Assembly: GCF_016464705.1 (NCBI RefSeq)
Contig: NZ_JAEHOB010000016.1
Span: 37,128-101,127, forward strand
Direction: 5' to 3'
Source of the DNA: Qaidamihabitans albus
Lineage (GTDB): Bacteria; Actinomycetota; Actinomycetes; Mycobacteriales; Pseudonocardiaceae
DNA length: 64,000 bases
The translations under genes and the position numbers were made by a program. Positions 52,532-63,181 of this stretch are shown here, one piece after another. Each line of letters starts with the position of its first letter. Positions within the stretch are counted from its first letter, which is position 1. Below the pieces are notes generated by a model. The model was not told the DNA's origin and made no database searches. It worked only from the letters and a program-made list of their open reading frames with translations.

Positions 52532-53137
52532 TCACTTCGAGTAGAGCTCGACGATGAGCTGCTCCTGAACCGGAACGTCGATCTGGGCACGCTCGGGCAG
52601 CTGGTGCACGAGGATGCGGAGATTCGACGGCACGACCTGCAGCCAGCCCGGGATCGGCCGGTCTCCGAACGATTCCTTCGCGGCCACGAACGGCAGCATC
52701 TGCAGCGACTTGGGCCGCACGTCGATGATGTCGAACCTGGAGACGCGGAAGCTCGGGATGTTCACCTTCTCGCCGTTGACCACGAAGTGTCCGTGGCTGA
52801 CGAGCTGGCGAGCCTGCCTGCGGGTACGGGCCAGCCCGGCCCGGTAAACCACGTTGTCCAGACGGGACTCGAGGATCTGCAGCAGGTTCTCACCGGTCTT
52901 GCCTGCGCGGCGGTTGGCCTCCTCGTAGTAGCGCTTGAACTGGCGCTCGAGGATTCCGTACGTGTGCCGGGCCTTCTGCTTCTCCTGCAGCTGGAGCAGG
53001 TACTCGCTCTCCTTGATCCGACCACGGCCGTGCTGGCCGGGCGGGTAGGGGCGACGTTCGAATGCCTGGTCGCCGCCGATGAGGTCGACCTTGAGGCGCC
53101 GCGAGATACGGGTTGCGGGGCCGGTGTAGCGAGCCAT
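52532..53137 (-). CDS. rpsD: 30S ribosomal protein S4
   Basis: 201 residues starting [15 protein letters not shown], with the S4 RNA-binding domain [20 protein letters not shown]. The N-terminal zinc cysteines are absent, so this is the zinc-free form. It primes 16S assembly. Confidence 0.97.
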   Translation of the reverse strand: MARYTGPATRISRRLKVDLIGGDQAFERRPYPPGQHGRGRIKESEYLLQLQEKQKARHTYGILERQFKRYYEEANRRAGKTGENLLQILESRLDNVVYRAGLARTRRQARQLVSHGHFVVNGEKVNIPSFRVSRFDIIDVRPKSLQMLPFVAAKESFGDRPIPGWLQVVPSNLRILVHQLPERAQIDVPVQEQLIVELYSK

Positions 53138-53160
53138 GTGTTCTTACTCCTCCCCGTTCC

Positions 53161-53565
53161 TCAGACCCGGCGCCGCTTGGGCGGGCGGCAGCCGTTGTGG
53201 GGCTGCGGGGTCACGTCTTGGATAGTGCCGACCTCGAGACCCGCCGCCTGCAGCGAACGGATCGCGGTCTCCCGGCCGGAGCCGGGGCCTTTGACGAACA
53301 CGTCGACCTTCTTCATGCCGTGCTCGGCGGCCTTACGGGCAGCACTCTCGGCGGCCATCTGGGCGGCGTACGGCGTGGACTTACGGGAGCCCTTGAAACC
53401 GACGTGGCCGGACGACGCCCACGAGATCACCGCGCCGTTGGGGTCGGTGATCGAAACGATCGTGTTGTTGAACGTGCTCTTGATGTGGGCGTGCCCATGA
53501 GCGACGTTCTTCTTCTCCTTGCGCCGGACCTTCTTGGTCCCCGCAGTACGAGACTTCGGTGGCAT
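53161..53565 (-). CDS. rpsK: 30S ribosomal protein S11
   Basis: 134 residues. The conserved [19 protein letters not shown] and the C-terminal [18 protein letters not shown] identify it. It lies 23 bases ahead of rpsD. A gap of about 200 bases separates it from rpsM and holds a small open frame. Confidence 0.97.
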   Translation of the reverse strand: MPPKSRTAGTKKVRRKEKKNVAHGHAHIKSTFNNTIVSITDPNGAVISWASSGHVGFKGSRKSTPYAAQMAAESAARKAAEHGMKKVDVFVKGPGSGRETAIRSLQAAGLEVGTIQDVTPQPHNGCRPPKRRRV

Positions 53566-53583
53566 GTCTGGGTGATCTCCTCG

Positions 53584-53772
53584 TTAGCGCGAGTTCTCTT
53601 GATGGGCTGCCGCTGCCTCACGCTGACCGCGCCGGATCAGCGAACCGGCGTCGGTGTAGAGCTGGCGCAGCGCCATCGGGCGGGCGTAGAGGGCCTTCGG
53701 TGAAACGCATGAAGCCGCGTCACGGCGCTGAACACCGCCCGCGCGCACGACCTTCCTGCCTCGAACGCTCAC
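53584..53772 (-). CDS. Small basic ORF between rpsM and rpsK
   Basis: 62 codons starting GTG at 53772, overlapping the rpsM stop by four bases (GTGA) and ending 18 bases before rpsK. The product is basic (many Arg) with [20 protein letters not shown] in its second half. It matches no ribosomal protein. M. tuberculosis has rpsM and rpsK almost adjacent, so the space is unusual. It may be a real coupled peptide or just a leader region; not recognised. Confidence 0.35.
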   Translation of the reverse strand: MSVRGRKVVRAGGVQRRDAASCVSPKALYARPMALRQLYTDAGSLIRRGQREAAAAHQENSR

Positions 53773-54149
53773 TTCTTGCCTGCCTTCTTCTTGCCGGCGA
53801 CCGTCTTCTTCGGACCCTTACGGGTGCGGGCGTTGGTCTTGGTGCGCTGCCCACGGACGGGCAGACCGCGGCGCCACCGCAGACCCTCGTAGCACCCGAT
53901 CTCGATCTTCCGACGGATGTCGGCGTTCACCTCGCGGCGGAGGTCACCTTCGACCTTGAAGTTCTCTTCGATGTAGTCCCGCAGCCTCACGAGATCGTCG
54001 TCACTGAGGTCCTTCACGCGGGCGTCCGCGCTGAGGTCCGTAGCGGCGATCATCGCCTTGGAGCGGGTACGGCCTACGCCGTAGATGTAGGTCAGCGCGA
54101 TCTCGAGCCGCTTCTCGCGGGGAAGATCGACGCCAGCGAGTCGTGCCAT
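53769..54149 (-). CDS. rpsM: 30S ribosomal protein S13
   Basis: 126 residues starting [42 protein letters not shown] is the signature. The ATG at 54149 is the family start; the upstream extension is rejected. Confidence 0.97.
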   Translation of the reverse strand: MARLAGVDLPREKRLEIALTYIYGVGRTRSKAMIAATDLSADARVKDLSDDDLVRLRDYIEENFKVEGDLRREVNADIRRKIEIGCYEGLRWRRGLPVRGQRTKTNARTRKGPKKTVAGKKKAGKK

Positions 54150-54350
54150 TGGCGCTCGTGCTCCTTCTTCGTCGTCTCTCCAGGTCTTCTCCCCGTCCAT
54201 CCCGGGACCGACTCGCTGTCGTCCGCCCGCTCTCGCGGGCGGTGTCCCGGCCCCGGCCTGGAGTCCGGGGGTGAACCTGGCCGCTGTGCGGCCCGGCAGG
54301 CGCGGGGAGGGTTATTGAGATGTCAATCCACTCCGAACGAGTGCTGGCGA

Positions 54351-54464
54351 TCAGCCCTGCCGCTGTTTGTGCCGCAGGTTGTCGCAGATCACCATGATGC
54401 GCCCGTGCCGACGGACGATCTGGCACTTGTCGCAGATCTTCTTGACGCTCGGTTGAACCTTCAC
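54351..54464 (-). CDS. rpmJ: 50S ribosomal protein L36
   Basis: 37 residues beginning [15 protein letters not shown] (GTG start at 54464), with zinc-binding C-x2-C followed by a third Cys and a His ([12 protein letters not shown]). It lies between infA and rpsM, as in all actinobacteria. The gap of about 200 bases to rpsM holds no further gene. Confidence 0.95.
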   Translation of the reverse strand: MKVQPSVKKICDKCQIVRRHGRIMVICDNLRHKQRQG

Positions 54465-54540
54465 GTCTCCTGCTCTCCTGCTTGTGCTGAGTTGTTGCGC
54501 GCCCCCTGGCGGAGGTCAGCCTCCACCACGCTCACCGTGA

Positions 54541-54762
54541 TCACTTGTAGCGGTAGACGATGCGACCACGGGACAAGTCGTAGGGCGACAGCTCCACGAC
54601 AACCCTGTCCTCTGGCAGAATACGGATGTAGTGCTGCCGCATCTTGCCGCTGATGTGTGCAAGGACCTTGTGGCCGTTCTCCAACTCGACGCGAAACATC
54701 GCGTTGGGAAGCGGCTCGATCACGCGGCCTTCGACCTCGATGGCCCCGTCCTTCTTCGCCAT
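54541..54762 (-). CDS. infA: Translation initiation factor IF-1
   Basis: 73 residues, an OB-fold factor binding the 30S A site. [20 protein letters not shown] and the end [10 protein letters not shown] are standard. GGAGGA precedes the ATG. It opens the infA-rpmJ-rpsM operon. Confidence 0.97.
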   Translation of the reverse strand: MAKKDGAIEVEGRVIEPLPNAMFRVELENGHKVLAHISGKMRQHYIRILPEDRVVVELSPYDLSRGRIVYRYK

Positions 54763-54915
54763 GTCCTCCGCGTTTCGTAATTGGTTGAGCGGTGAGTGCC
54801 TGTCTGACTGGTACCGACACGCGCGTCACCCCGACTCCAGTGCCCAGGAATACACAAGCGCGATGGAATCGACGTGATGAGCACGCCGAATAGACAGTGT
54901 ACGCATCCCGTGTCG

Positions 54916-54935
54916 CGGACCCCAAGCGGGGTCCG
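54916..54935. terminator. Short hairpin upstream of infA
   Basis: CGGACCCC-AAGC-GGGGTCCG, an 8-bp perfect stem with a 4-base loop, in the 361-base gap between map and infA. It may end map transcription or attenuate infA. The rest of the gap is AT-richer than the genes and probably holds the infA promoter, but I cannot fix the hexamers. Confidence 0.45.
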
Positions 54936-55031
54936 TTTGTGCTAGGCACAGCTACTCAGTGTTAGGCACCTCAATGATAACACTGTCACCGGTGCGCGCT
55001 CGACCAGTCACCCATCGCACCGCCCACGCGA

Positions 55032-55095
55032 CCTTTAGCCCGCTAAAGGCGGCGGCCGGGTGCCTGCGGGCTGCCTTTAGCCCGCTAAAGGCAGC
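55032..55095. repeat. Two tandem dispersed palindromes after map
   Basis: Two perfect TTTAGCCCGCTAAA cores (55034-55047 and 55076-55089), same orientation and 42 bases apart. The second extends to GCTGCC/GGCAGC (55070-55095). They start about 30 bases beyond the map stop, so they probably terminate secY-adk-map. Confidence 0.8.
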
Positions 55096-55123
55096 GTCGG
55101 CGGGCCGCAGGTTGGGGCGTGAT

Positions 55124-55945
55124 CTAGAGCTCGGGGGCCGTCAGGACTCTGGGGCCGTCCTCGGTCACGGCCACGGTGTGCTCCCAGTGCGCCGCGCGGG
55201 AGCCGTCCGCGGTCACGACCGTCCAGCCGTCCTCGAGCTCGACCGTGTCACCCGTTCCGGCGGTCAACATCGGCTCGATCGCCAGTGCCATCCCGGCCCG
55301 CAGCCGAGGCCCCTGCCCCGGCTTGCCGACATTCGGCAGGAACGGGTCCATGTGCATCTGACGGCCGATCCCATGGCCGCCGTACTCGGCGACCATGCCG
55401 TACTCGGCGCCGTGGTCCGCCGCGGCCTGCTCCGCTGCCGACTGCACGGCAAACGAAATATCGGTGAGCCGCGCACCGGGTACGACCGCCTTGACGCCCG
55501 CCCACATCGCAGCCTTGGTGGCCGCGGACAACGCCCGGTCGGCCGCGGAGACCTCGCCGACCTCGATGGTGACCGCCGAGTCGCCGTGCCAGCCGTCGAG
55601 GATCGCGCCGCAGTCGACCGAGAGCAGATCGCCCTGCGCAAGCGTTTGCGCGGTGGACGGGATGCCGTGCACTATCTGCTCGTTCACCGATGCGCAGATC
55701 GACGCCGGGAAGCCGTGGTACCCCTGGAACGACGGGACGGCGCCCGCATCGCGGATGCTCTGCTCGGCCAGTTCGTCCAGCTCGGCCGTCGTCACACCCG
55801 GCTTGGCGGCCTCTGTCACCGCGGCGAGCGTGCGCGCGACGATCAGGCCGGCGGCGCGCATGGCCTCCAGCTCCGCCGGGCTCTTGACCTCGATCGTGTG
55901 CCTGCGGCCGACGCGCCGCAGCACCTGTAGTACGCGGGAGCTCAC
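55124..55945 (-). CDS. map: Methionine aminopeptidase
   Basis: 273 residues, type I. Metal ligands are in [25 protein letters not shown] and the late [11 protein letters not shown]. It removes the initiator Met. The GTG start at 55945 overlaps adk (GTGA). Third gene of secY-adk-map. Confidence 0.96.
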   Translation of the reverse strand: MSSRVLQVLRRVGRRHTIEVKSPAELEAMRAAGLIVARTLAAVTEAAKPGVTTAELDELAEQSIRDAGAVPSFQGYHGFPASICASVNEQIVHGIPSTAQTLAQGDLLSVDCGAILDGWHGDSAVTIEVGEVSAADRALSAATKAAMWAGVKAVVPGARLTDISFAVQSAAEQAAADHGAEYGMVAEYGGHGIGRQMHMDPFLPNVGKPGQGPRLRAGMALAIEPMLTAGTGDTVELEDGWTVVTADGSRAAHWEHTVAVTEDGPRVLTAPEL

Positions 55946-56496
55946 CGGCGCTTACGCAACGCGTCCAGGACCCTCGCCGAGACCTCGTCGACGTCGCCCA
56001 CCCCGTCCACGGTTACCAGGATGTCCGCGTAGTACTCGAGCAGCGGAGCCGTCTCCGAGCGGTACACCTGCTGCCGACGGCGGATGACCTCCTCGGTGTC
56101 GTCCGAGCGCCCGCGGGACAGCAGCCGGTCGACCACCACATCCTCGGAGACCTGGAGCTCGATCACCGCGTCCAGCGCGGTGTCGGACTCCGACAGGATC
56201 TGCCCGAGCACTTCGGCCTGCTTGGTGTTGCGGGGAAACCCGTCGAGCAGGAAACCGGTCTTGGCGTCCGGCTCCATAAGCCGTTCCCGGACCATCTCGT
56301 TCGTCACCGAGTCGGGCACGAGCTCGCCCGAGTCGAGGTAGCGCTTCGCCTCCTGGCCCAGCGGGGTCTGCTCACCCACGTGGGTCCGGAACAAGTCACC
56401 GGTGGAGATGTGTGGCACGCCAAGACGTTCGGAGAGTGCAACCGCCTGGGTGCCCTTGCCCGCCCCCGGCGGGCCAACGAGAACCACACGCGTCAT
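55942..56496 (-). CDS. adk: Adenylate kinase
   Basis: 184 residues, the short form without a zinc LID domain. Walker [11 protein letters not shown] is at residues 7-16, with the DGFPRN AMP/ATP motif and [10 protein letters not shown] in the LID. The ATG overlaps secY (ATGA). Confidence 0.97.
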   Translation of the reverse strand: MTRVVLVGPPGAGKGTQAVALSERLGVPHISTGDLFRTHVGEQTPLGQEAKRYLDSGELVPDSVTNEMVRERLMEPDAKTGFLLDGFPRNTKQAEVLGQILSESDTALDAVIELQVSEDVVVDRLLSRGRSDDTEEVIRRRQQVYRSETAPLLEYYADILVTVDGVGDVDEVSARVLDALRKRR

Positions 56497-57800
56497 CGGA
56501 GGAACCCTTCGTAGTTGCGCTGCATCAGCTGGCTCTCGATCTGCTTCACGGTGTCGAGACCGACACCAACCATGATCAGCACAGCCGTACCGCCGAACGG
56601 GAAGTTCTGGTTCTGCCCCTGGTCGGTGATGGACAGGAAGAAGTTGGGCAGGATCGCCACGATGCCGAGGTAGATCGATCCCGGCAGGGTGATCCGGCCG
56701 AGCACGAAGCCGAGGTACTCGGCGGTGGGCCTGCCGGGACGGATGCCCGGAATGAACCCACCGAACTTCTTCATCTCCTCCGCACGGTCGTCCACGTTGA
56801 ACGTGATGGTGATGTAGAAGTACGTGAAGAAGATGATCAAGCTGAAGTACAGCAGGATGTGCACCCAGCTCGACTGGTCGACCAGGTAGGTCTGCAGGAA
56901 CCGCTGCCAGGCGGATGCCTCGCTGGGATCACCGATGAGCCTGCCGATCAGGTCGGGCAGATAGAGCAGCGACGACGCGAAGATGACCGGGATGACGCCG
57001 GCCTGGTTGACCTTGATCGGCAGGTAGGTTGAGGTGCCGCCGTACATACGGCGGCCGACCATGCGCTTGGCGTACTGCACCGGAATCCGGCGCTGGCCCT
57101 GTTCGACGAAGACAACGCTCGCGATGATCGCCAGACCGAGGAGGCACACGAAGGCGAACACCATGCCACCCTGGTTGCTCAGGATGTTGGCGCCCTCGAC
57201 CGGGATGCGGGCGGCGATGTTGAGGAAGATCAGCACCGACATGCCGTTACCGACACCGCGCTCGGTGATCAGCTCGCCCATCCACATCATCACGGCGGTA
57301 CCCGCGGTCATCGTGAGGACGATGATCGCCAGCGAGTACACGGTGTTGTCAGGGATGACCGGCTGGCTGCAGTCACCGAACAGCGCACCGCGGTCGGCCA
57401 GGGCGACGACGCCGGTCGCCTGCAGGATCGCCAGCGCGATCGTCAGGTACCGGGTGTACTGGGTGAGCTTGCTCTGCCCGGCCTGCCCCTCCTTCTTGAG
57501 CTCCTCGAAGCGAGGGATCACCACGGTGAGCAGCTGAACGATGATGCTCGCCGTGATGTAGGGCATGATGCCGGTCGCGAACACGGACAGCTGCAGGAGT
57601 GCACCGCCGCTGAACAGGTTCAGCAAACCGTAAATGCCCTGCTGGTCGATCTCTGCTTGGCAGGCCTGCACGTTGGGATAGGAGACCCCAGGCGCTGGAG
57701 TGACCGCACCCAGCCGGTAAGCGGCCACGATCATCAGCGTGAAAAGGATCTTCTTGCGCAGGTCCGGCGTCGCGAGAGCCGAGCGGAAGGCGCTGAGCAC
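56493..57800 (-). CDS. secY: Protein translocase subunit SecY
   Basis: 435 residues with ten membrane helices. [21 protein letters not shown] opens it, [12 protein letters not shown] is the plug region, and [17 protein letters not shown] is a conserved signature. GTG start at 57800. It is the head of secY-adk-map and is separated from rplO by a 556-base gap filled with repeats. Confidence 0.97.
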   Translation of the reverse strand: MLSAFRSALATPDLRKKILFTLMIVAAYRLGAVTPAPGVSYPNVQACQAEIDQQGIYGLLNLFSGGALLQLSVFATGIMPYITASIIVQLLTVVIPRFEELKKEGQAGQSKLTQYTRYLTIALAILQATGVVALADRGALFGDCSQPVIPDNTVYSLAIIVLTMTAGTAVMMWMGELITERGVGNGMSVLIFLNIAARIPVEGANILSNQGGMVFAFVCLLGLAIIASVVFVEQGQRRIPVQYAKRMVGRRMYGGTSTYLPIKVNQAGVIPVIFASSLLYLPDLIGRLIGDPSEASAWQRFLQTYLVDQSSWVHILLYFSLIIFFTYFYITITFNVDDRAEEMKKFGGFIPGIRPGRPTAEYLGFVLGRITLPGSIYLGIVAILPNFFLSITDQGQNQNFPFGGTAVLIMVGVGLDTVKQIESQLMQRNYEGFLR

Positions 57801-58027
57801 GCGGGGGACCTCCTCGGCGTCGTCGGTGATCAGCCGACGATCGGCTTGGCCGGCATGTAACCGGCAGGAACACTATCGCTGGCGGGCAAGCCAGGAACGC
57901 TTCGGGGCACATACGTCCCGAAGCGTGCAGCCGACTCTAACAGCCCCCGGGAACGGGACCGCACGTAGTGCTGTTTTCGCCGGGTGGCAGCGTTCCGACG
58001 GCGCGGTGGTCGCGCTGCACGCCGACA

Positions 58028-58089
58028 GCATTCTGCCCGCTAAAGGCGCTCCGTCGAGGTCGGCGAGGTGCATTTAGCGGGCAGAATGC
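58028..58089. repeat. Inverted pair of dispersed palindromes upstream of secY
   Basis: Arms of 17 bases (58028-58044 and 58073-58089) are perfectly complementary around a 28-base loop; each arm is one copy of the element. They sit in the rplO-secY gap, upstream of secY rather than directly after a gene. Confidence 0.75.
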
Positions 58090-58209
58090 GGTCCGGGACT
58101 CGACGGGGGCCGGTCCGGGTGGGCGTGGCGCGGGTCACGGGCACGCCGAACGATGCGGCGGGCCGGCCTTTCGACCGGCGTGACCGGCTGAGTACCCGGG
58201 GGCCGGCGG

Positions 58210-58281
58210 GTGCACTTAGCCCGCAGAAGGCAGCACGCGCACCGCGGCGGAGTGCACTTAGCCCGCAAAAGGCAGCACGCG
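58210..58281. repeat. Direct tandem pair of dispersed palindromes
   Basis: Two 30-base copies (58210-58239 and 58252-58281) in the same orientation differ at one base, with period 42. The same 42-base period is seen at 16783/16825 and 55034/55076. They lie just after the rplO terminator. Confidence 0.75.
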
Positions 58282-58303
58282 GTGGGGGTGGTGGGACGCA
58301 GAA

Positions 58304-58334
58304 GGGCGGCCCGCCTGGTCCAGGCGGGCCGCCC
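58304..58334 (-). terminator. Terminator of the spc ribosomal cluster
   Basis: Near-perfect 13-15 bp stem (GGGCGGCCCGCCTGG with CCAGGCGGGCCGCCC), centre at 58319, 23 bases past the rplO stop. It ends the long ribosomal operon before secY, which therefore needs its own promoter. Confidence 0.85.
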
Positions 58335-58356
58335 CTTTGCAGCTCAGCTCGTTCGC

Positions 58357-58800
58357 TCAGAGCTTGGTGGCGGAGCCACCGGCGGCTTCGAGCTTCTCCT
58401 TGGCCGAGTTGGAGAACGCGTCGGCGGTGACGTCCAGCTTGACGCCGTTGACGTCGCCGTTGCCGAGCACCTTCACGAGCTGGCCCTTGCGGACCAGGCC
58501 ACGGGCCACGAGCTCGTCCTTGCCGACCGCGCCACCGTCGGTGAACACGCGGGCGATGTCGCCCACGTTCACCGGCTGGTACTCGGTGCGGAACCGGTTC
58601 TTGAAGCCACGCAGCTTCGGCAGCCGCATCTGGATGGGCATCTGCCCACCCTCGAAACCGGCGGGCACGTTCTTCCGGGCCTTGGTGCCCTTCGTACCGC
58701 GACCGGCCGTCTTGCCCTTGGAGCCCTCACCGCGACCGACGCGGATCTTGTCGGTCTTGGAGCCGGGCGCCGGGCGCAAGTGGTGGATCTTGATGGCCAT
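58357..58800 (-). CDS. rplO: 50S ribosomal protein L15
   Basis: 147 residues with the Gly/Lys-rich start ([19 protein letters not shown]) and [19 protein letters not shown]. Its ATG shares a base with the rpmD stop (TAATG). Last gene of the cluster before the terminator. Confidence 0.97.
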   Translation of the reverse strand: MAIKIHHLRPAPGSKTDKIRVGRGEGSKGKTAGRGTKGTKARKNVPAGFEGGQMPIQMRLPKLRGFKNRFRTEYQPVNVGDIARVFTDGGAVGKDELVARGLVRKGQLVKVLGNGDVNGVKLDVTADAFSNSAKEKLEAAGGSATKL

Positions 58801-58982
58801 TACTTGACCTCCTCCACAGTCACCAGGTGCCGGACGGTGTGCACGAGCCCCCGAACCTGCGGGGTGTCCTCACGCACGACCGACTGCCGGATCTTGCGCA
58901 GCCCGAGGGTGCGCAGCGAGTCCCGGTGGTTCTGCTTCGTGCCGATCGTGCTCTTGATCTGGGTGACCTTCAACTGCGCCAT
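58800..58982 (-). CDS. rpmD: 50S ribosomal protein L30
   Basis: 60 residues: [20 protein letters not shown] to LVTVEEVK. The ATG at 58982 is the family start, one base after rpsE. Confidence 0.97.
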   Translation of the reverse strand: MAQLKVTQIKSTIGTKQNHRDSLRTLGLRKIRQSVVREDTPQVRGLVHTVRHLVTVEEVK

Positions 58983-58983
58983 C

Positions 58984-59619
58984 TCAGACCCCCTGCCCCG
59001 CACGCATGCGCAGCATCCGGGCCGGAGCCACGTCCTCGAGCGGCAGGCCACGGCGCGCCGCGACCTCCTCGGGACGTTGCAGGCCCTTCAACGCCGCCAC
59101 GGTCGCGTGCACGATGTTGATCGCGTTGTCGCTGCCGAGCGACTTCGAGAGCACGTCGTGCACACCGGCGCACTCCAGCACGGCACGCACCGGGCCGCCG
59201 GCGATGACACCGGTACCGGGACTGGCCGGACGAAGCAGCACGACACCTGCGGCCGCCTCACCCTGCACCGGGTGCGGGATGGTGCCGGCGATCCGAGGCA
59301 CGCGGAAGAAGTTCTTCTTCGCTTCCTCGACGCCCTTGGCGATCGCCGCGGGCACCTCCTTGGCCTTGCCGTAGCCGACACCGACCTGTCCGTCGCCGTC
59401 ACCGACGACGACCAGCGCGGTGAAGCTGAAGCGGCGGCCGCCCTTGACGACCTTCGCGACGCGGTTGATCGCTACGACGCGCTCGAGGTGCGGGGTCTTG
59501 TCCTGGGCCGCCCCGCCACGGCCACCGTCACGACGGTCCCTGCGGTCCCGGCCACCACCGCGTTCGCGGTCGCCGCCCGGGCCGCCCTGGCCGCCGGATT
59601 GCCGCGTACGTCCCGGCAT
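58984..59619 (-). CDS. rpsE: 30S ribosomal protein S5
   Basis: 211 residues. A Gly/Arg/Asp-rich N-terminal lead of about 40 residues is followed by the S5 core [20 protein letters not shown]. The ATG at 59619 is chosen over an upstream frame that overlaps rplR. Confidence 0.96.
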   Translation of the reverse strand: MPGRTRQSGGQGGPGGDRERGGGRDRRDRRDGGRGGAAQDKTPHLERVVAINRVAKVVKGGRRFSFTALVVVGDGDGQVGVGYGKAKEVPAAIAKGVEEAKKNFFRVPRIAGTIPHPVQGEAAAGVVLLRPASPGTGVIAGGPVRAVLECAGVHDVLSKSLGSDNAINIVHATVAALKGLQRPEEVAARRGLPLEDVAPARMLRMRAGQGV

Positions 59620-59653
59620 CAGGCGTTCCTTCCGTTCTCGAGAATGTTCACTT

Positions 59654-60052
59654 CTAGAGCTCCAACCCCGCCTCGCGGGCGGCGTCGGCCAGCGCCGCGA
59701 TACGCCCGTGGTAGCCGTTGCCACCCCGGTCGAACACCACGCTTGAGATGCCCGCGTTCTTCGCGCGGGCGGCGACCAACTCGCCTACCTTGGCGGCCTT
59801 CGCCTTCTTGTCGCCCTCGATCGAGCGCACGTCCGCCTCGAGGGTGGACGCCGCCGCCAGGGTGTGCCCGGCGATGTCGTCGATCACCTGCACGTGGATG
59901 TGCCTGCTGGACCGCTTCACCGACAGCCTGGGCCGCTCCGCGGTGCCGCTGATCTTCTTGCGGAGCCGGAAGTGCCGACGGGTCTTCGCAACACGACGGC
60001 GGGTCGAGATGTCCTTGCCGACCGGCTTGCGCTTGGTAACCGTTTCGCTCAT
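59654..60052 (-). CDS. rplR: 50S ribosomal protein L18
   Basis: 132 residues, binding 5S r[19 protein letters not shown] and [12 protein letters not shown] are diagnostic. A GTG two codons upstream (60058), overlapping the rplF stop, is an equally possible start. Confidence 0.96.
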   Translation of the reverse strand: MSETVTKRKPVGKDISTRRRVAKTRRHFRLRKKISGTAERPRLSVKRSSRHIHVQVIDDIAGHTLAAASTLEADVRSIEGDKKAKAAKVGELVAARAKNAGISSVVFDRGGNGYHGRIAALADAAREAGLEL

Positions 60053-60054
60053 GA

Positions 60055-60594
60055 TCACTTACCCGTCTTTCCGACCTTGCGACGGATGCGCTCACCCTCG
60101 TAGCGCAGGCCCTTGCCCTTGTACGGGTCGGGACGCCGCAGCTTGCGGATGACCGCAGCGGTCTCGCCGACCCTCTGCTTGTCGATGCCGGTGACCGAGA
60201 ACCGCGTCGGGCTCTCCACCTTGAAGGTGATGCCCTCCGGCGCCGCGATCTTCACCGGGTGGCTGTAGCCCAGCGCGAACTCGAGGTCCTCGCCCTTGGC
60301 CTGCACGCGGTAACCGACCCCGTGGATCTCCATCTTCTTCTCGTACCCCTCGGTGACCCCGACGACCAGGTTGTTCACCAGGGTTCGGGTGAGGCCGTGC
60401 AGCGAACGGCTCTCCCGCTCGTCGTCCGGCCGCCGGACCTCGAGCGAGCCGTCCTCGACCTGCTCGACGGTGATCGGCTCCGCGAGAGTGTGCTCGAGTA
60501 CGCCCTTCGGCCCCTTGACCGTGATGTGCTGGCCGTTGATGGTCACCTCGACCCCGGAGGGGACCGCGATCGGCTGCTTTCCGATGCGAGACAT
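60055..60594 (-). CDS. rplF: 50S ribosomal protein L6
   Basis: 179 residues starting [17 protein letters not shown]; the C-terminal [16 protein letters not shown] is the L6 signature. It follows rpsH by 16 bases. Confidence 0.97.
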   Translation of the reverse strand: MSRIGKQPIAVPSGVEVTINGQHITVKGPKGVLEHTLAEPITVEQVEDGSLEVRRPDDERESRSLHGLTRTLVNNLVVGVTEGYEKKMEIHGVGYRVQAKGEDLEFALGYSHPVKIAAPEGITFKVESPTRFSVTGIDKQRVGETAAVIRKLRRPDPYKGKGLRYEGERIRRKVGKTGK

Positions 60595-60610
60595 GCTCAG
60601 TCCCCCTTCC

Positions 60611-61009
60611 TCACCAGACGTAGGCGAGGACTTCGCCGCCCACGCCGTTGCGCTTGCACTGCCGGTCGGTCTGCAGCCCGGACGACGTCGAGATGATCGC
60701 GACGCCGAGGCCGCCGAGCACGTTCGGCAGGGTGGTCGATTTCGCGTACACCCGCAGGCCCGGCTTCGACACCCGGCGCAGGCCGGCGATGCTGCGCTCA
60801 CGGTTCGGGCCGTACTTCAGCTCCACGACGAGGTTCTTGTGCTTCTCGCCCGGCTCGTCGCGGTAGCTGGCGATGTAGCCCTCGCGCCGGAGGATCTCGG
60901 CGATGTTCGCCTTGATCTTGGAGTGCGGGAGCACGACCTCGTCGTGGTACGCCGAGTTCGCGTTACGCAGACGTGTCAAGAAGTCTGCGATCGGGTCGGT
61001 CATCGTCAT
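60611..61009 (-). CDS. rpsH: 30S ribosomal protein S8
   Basis: 132 residues: [20 protein letters not shown] to the conserved C-terminal [12 protein letters not shown]8 is the translational repressor of the spc operon in E. coli; a similar role here is not established. Confidence 0.97.
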   Translation of the reverse strand: MTMTDPIADFLTRLRNANSAYHDEVVLPHSKIKANIAEILRREGYIASYRDEPGEKHKNLVVELKYGPNRERSIAGLRRVSKPGLRVYAKSTTLPNVLGGLGVAIISTSSGLQTDRQCKRNGVGGEVLAYVW

Positions 61010-61103
61010 GGTGACCTGTCAACCTTTCTCACCTGGTTCCCTGGTCCGGGTGCCTCGGAGGACACGGCCCGGGGCCTGTGGCGAAGTGGGAGTGTGGGAA
61101 GCC

Positions 61104-61289
61104 TTACCAGCTGGACTTGCTGACGCCAGGCAGCTGGCCCGCATGCGCCATTTCCCGCAGGCAGATCCGGCAGAGCCCGAACTTGCGGAAGACCGCGTGC
61201 GGCCTCCCACAACGCTGGCAACGGGTGTAGGCACGCACCTTGAACTTCGGCTTGCGTGCGGCCTTGGCGATCAGGGCTTTCTTGGCCAT
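61104..61289 (-). CDS. rpsN: 30S ribosomal protein S14, zinc form
   Basis: 61 residues, type Z. The zinc knuckle CQRC...CRIC is intact, so this is the zinc-dependent housekeeping copy. A gap of 94 bases to rpsH holds no gene. Confidence 0.97.
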   Translation of the reverse strand: MAKKALIAKAARKPKFKVRAYTRCQRCGRPHAVFRKFGLCRICLREMAHAGQLPGVSKSSW

Positions 61290-61293
61290 CGAC

Positions 61294-61869
61294 TCAGTTC
61301 TCCTTGAACGGGAAGCCGAGCTTGCGAAGCAGCGCACGGCCCTCGTCGTCGGTAATGGCAGTGGTGACGACCGTGACGTCCATACCGCGCGGACGGTCGA
61401 TCGAGTCCGGATTGATCTCGTGGAACATCGACTGCTCGGTCAGACCGAACGTGTAGTTGCCCTTGCCGTCGAACTGCTTGGGCGAGAGCCCACGGAAGTC
61501 GCGGATACGGGGCAGCGCGATGGTCAGCAGCCGGTCGAGGAACTCCCACATCCGGTCGCCGCGCAGCGTCACCCGCGCGCCGATGGGCTGGCCCTCACGC
61601 AGCTTGAACTGCGCGATGGACTTGCGGGCCCGGCGCACCTCGGGCTTCTGCCCGGTGATGGTGGCGAGGTCACGGACGGCGCCCTCGATCAGCTTGCTGT
61701 CGCGGGCGGCGTCGCCGACGCCCATGTTCACCACGACCTTCACCACACCGGGGATCAGGTGGGGGTTGGTGTAGCCGAACTCCTCGCGGAGCTGGCCGCG
61801 GATCTCCTCGCGGTACCGGACCTTCAGCCGCGGCACGGTGGGGGTCTCAGTGCTCGTAGGGGCGCTCAT
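61294..61869 (-). CDS. rplE: 50S ribosomal protein L5
   Basis: 191 residues, with [21 protein letters not shown] and the 5S rRNA contact [20 protein letters not shown]. The ATG shares a base with the rplX stop. Confidence 0.97.
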   Translation of the reverse strand: MSAPTSTETPTVPRLKVRYREEIRGQLREEFGYTNPHLIPGVVKVVVNMGVGDAARDSKLIEGAVRDLATITGQKPEVRRARKSIAQFKLREGQPIGARVTLRGDRMWEFLDRLLTIALPRIRDFRGLSPKQFDGKGNYTFGLTEQSMFHEINPDSIDRPRGMDVTVVTTAITDDEGRALLRKLGFPFKEN

Positions 61870-62183
61870 CAGATGTCCTTACCGGTCTTGCGCGAGACGC
61901 GAACCTTCTTGCCGTCCTCGCCGATGCGGTAGCCCACCCGGGTCGGCTTGCCGTCGGAGTCCACGACCATCACGTTCGAAACGTGGATGGACGCCTCCTG
62001 GGTGACGATGCCGCCGGACTGAGCACCACGCTGGGTCTGGGTGATCCGCGTGTGCTTCTTGATCCGGTTGACACCCTCGACGAGCACGCGCTGACGCTCG
62101 GGGTAGGACTGGATGACCTTGCCCTTCGCGCCCTTGTCCTTACCGGCGATGACGAGGACCGTGTCCCCCTTCTTCACCTTCAT
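61869..62183 (-). CDS. rplX: 50S ribosomal protein L24
   Basis: 104 residues: [21 protein letters not shown] with the KOW motif. The ATG at 62183 shares a base with the rplN stop (TGATG); a GTG one codon upstream is possible. Confidence 0.96.
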   Translation of the reverse strand: MKVKKGDTVLVIAGKDKGAKGKVIQSYPERQRVLVEGVNRIKKHTRITQTQRGAQSGGIVTQEASIHVSNVMVVDSDGKPTRVGYRIGEDGKKVRVSRKTGKDI

Positions 62184-62551
62184 CACAACACCTCCGGCGC
62201 GAGCGAGATGATCTTCATGAACTTCCGATCGCGCAGCTCACGGCCAACCGGCCCGAAGATGCGGGTGCCTCGCGGCTCGTTGTCGTTCTTGATGAGCACC
62301 GCGGCGTTCTCGTCGAAACGGATGTAGGAGCCGTCAGGGCGACGCTTCTCCTTCACCGTGCGGACGATGACGGCCTTGACCACGTCACCACGCTTCACGT
62401 TGGCGCCCGGGATGGCGTCCTTGACGGTGGCGACGATGATGTCGCCGATGCCCGCGTAGCGCCGCCCCGAGCCACCGAGCACGCGGATGGTCAGGATCTC
62501 CTTGGCACCCGTGTTGTCGGCGACTCGTAGTCGCGACTCCTGCTGGATCAC
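62183..62551 (-). CDS. rplN: 50S ribosomal protein L14
   Basis: 122 residues: [22 protein letters not shown] start. Conserved [20 protein letters not shown] near the end. A 76-base gap separates it from rpsQ, without a visible terminator. Confidence 0.97.
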   Translation of the reverse strand: MIQQESRLRVADNTGAKEILTIRVLGGSGRRYAGIGDIIVATVKDAIPGANVKRGDVVKAVIVRTVKEKRRPDGSYIRFDENAAVLIKNDNEPRGTRIFGPVGRELRDRKFMKIISLAPEVL

Positions 62552-62627
62552 GTCAACTCCTGTATGTCGCGCCGGTTCTCGGCCTTTGCGAGCCTGGCGG
62601 AACGAATGGGACTCGTGGAGCCCCTGT

Positions 62628-62933
62628 TTACTTGGCCTTCTCCACGATGCGCACCAGGCGCCAGCGCTTGGTCGCGGAGAGCGGCCTGGTCTCCATGAGG
62701 ATCACGCGGTCACCGACGCCCGCCGCGTTCTGCTCGTCGTGCACCTTCACCTTCTTGGTGGAGCGCACGACCTTGCCGTACAGCGGGTGCTTCTTCCGGT
62801 CCTCGAGGACGACGACAACCGTCTTGTCCATCTTGTCCGAGACGACGTAGCCCTCCCGGACCTTCCGGTAGTTACGGCCGGAATCGACCTTCTGTACCGG
62901 CGTCTTCGCGAGCTCTTCGGCCTTCTCGCTCAT
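62628..62933 (-). CDS. rpsQ: 30S ribosomal protein S17
   Basis: 101 residues. The core starts [20 protein letters not shown], and [20 protein letters not shown] is the S17 signature. An N-terminal extension of about 22 residues is present. The ATG overlaps rpmC (ATGA). Confidence 0.97.
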   Translation of the reverse strand: MSEKAEELAKTPVQKVDSGRNYRKVREGYVVSDKMDKTVVVVLEDRKKHPLYGKVVRSTKKVKVHDEQNAAGVGDRVILMETRPLSATKRWRLVRIVEKAK

Positions 62934-63181
62934 GCCGCACCTTCACTTTCAGCTTCTTCAGGGGCGACCGACAGACCGAGCTCACGCTCCCGCATCACGG
63001 TGTAGATGCGCGCGATGTCCGAACGGACCGTGCGCAGCCGGCGGTTGTTGTCGAGCTGCCCGGTGGCCATCTGGAACCGGAGGTTGAACAGCTCCTCCTT
63101 GGATTCCTTCAGCCGCAGCACGAGCTCGTCGGCCTCAAGCTCACGAAGTTCTGACGCCGCAACACCTGCAGCCTTAGCCAT
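62930..63181 (-). CDS. rpmC: 50S ribosomal protein L29
   Basis: 83 residues, longer than E. coli L29 because of an Ala/Glu-rich C-terminal tail. [20 protein letters not shown] is the family core. The start shares a base with the rplP stop. Confidence 0.97.
   Translation of the reverse strand: MAKAAGVAASELRELEADELVLRLKESKEELFNLRFQMATGQLDNNRRLRTVRSDIARIYTVMRERELGLSVAPEEAESEGAA

Noticed and set aside
58210-58281. CRISPR-like direct repeats
   Set aside because: Only two units, each internally palindromic with a 12-base spacer and no cas genes; they are a tandem pair of the dispersed element.
58210-59952. Long plus-strand frame over rplO-rpmD-rpsE
   Set aside because: Fully antisense to three intact ribosomal protein genes.
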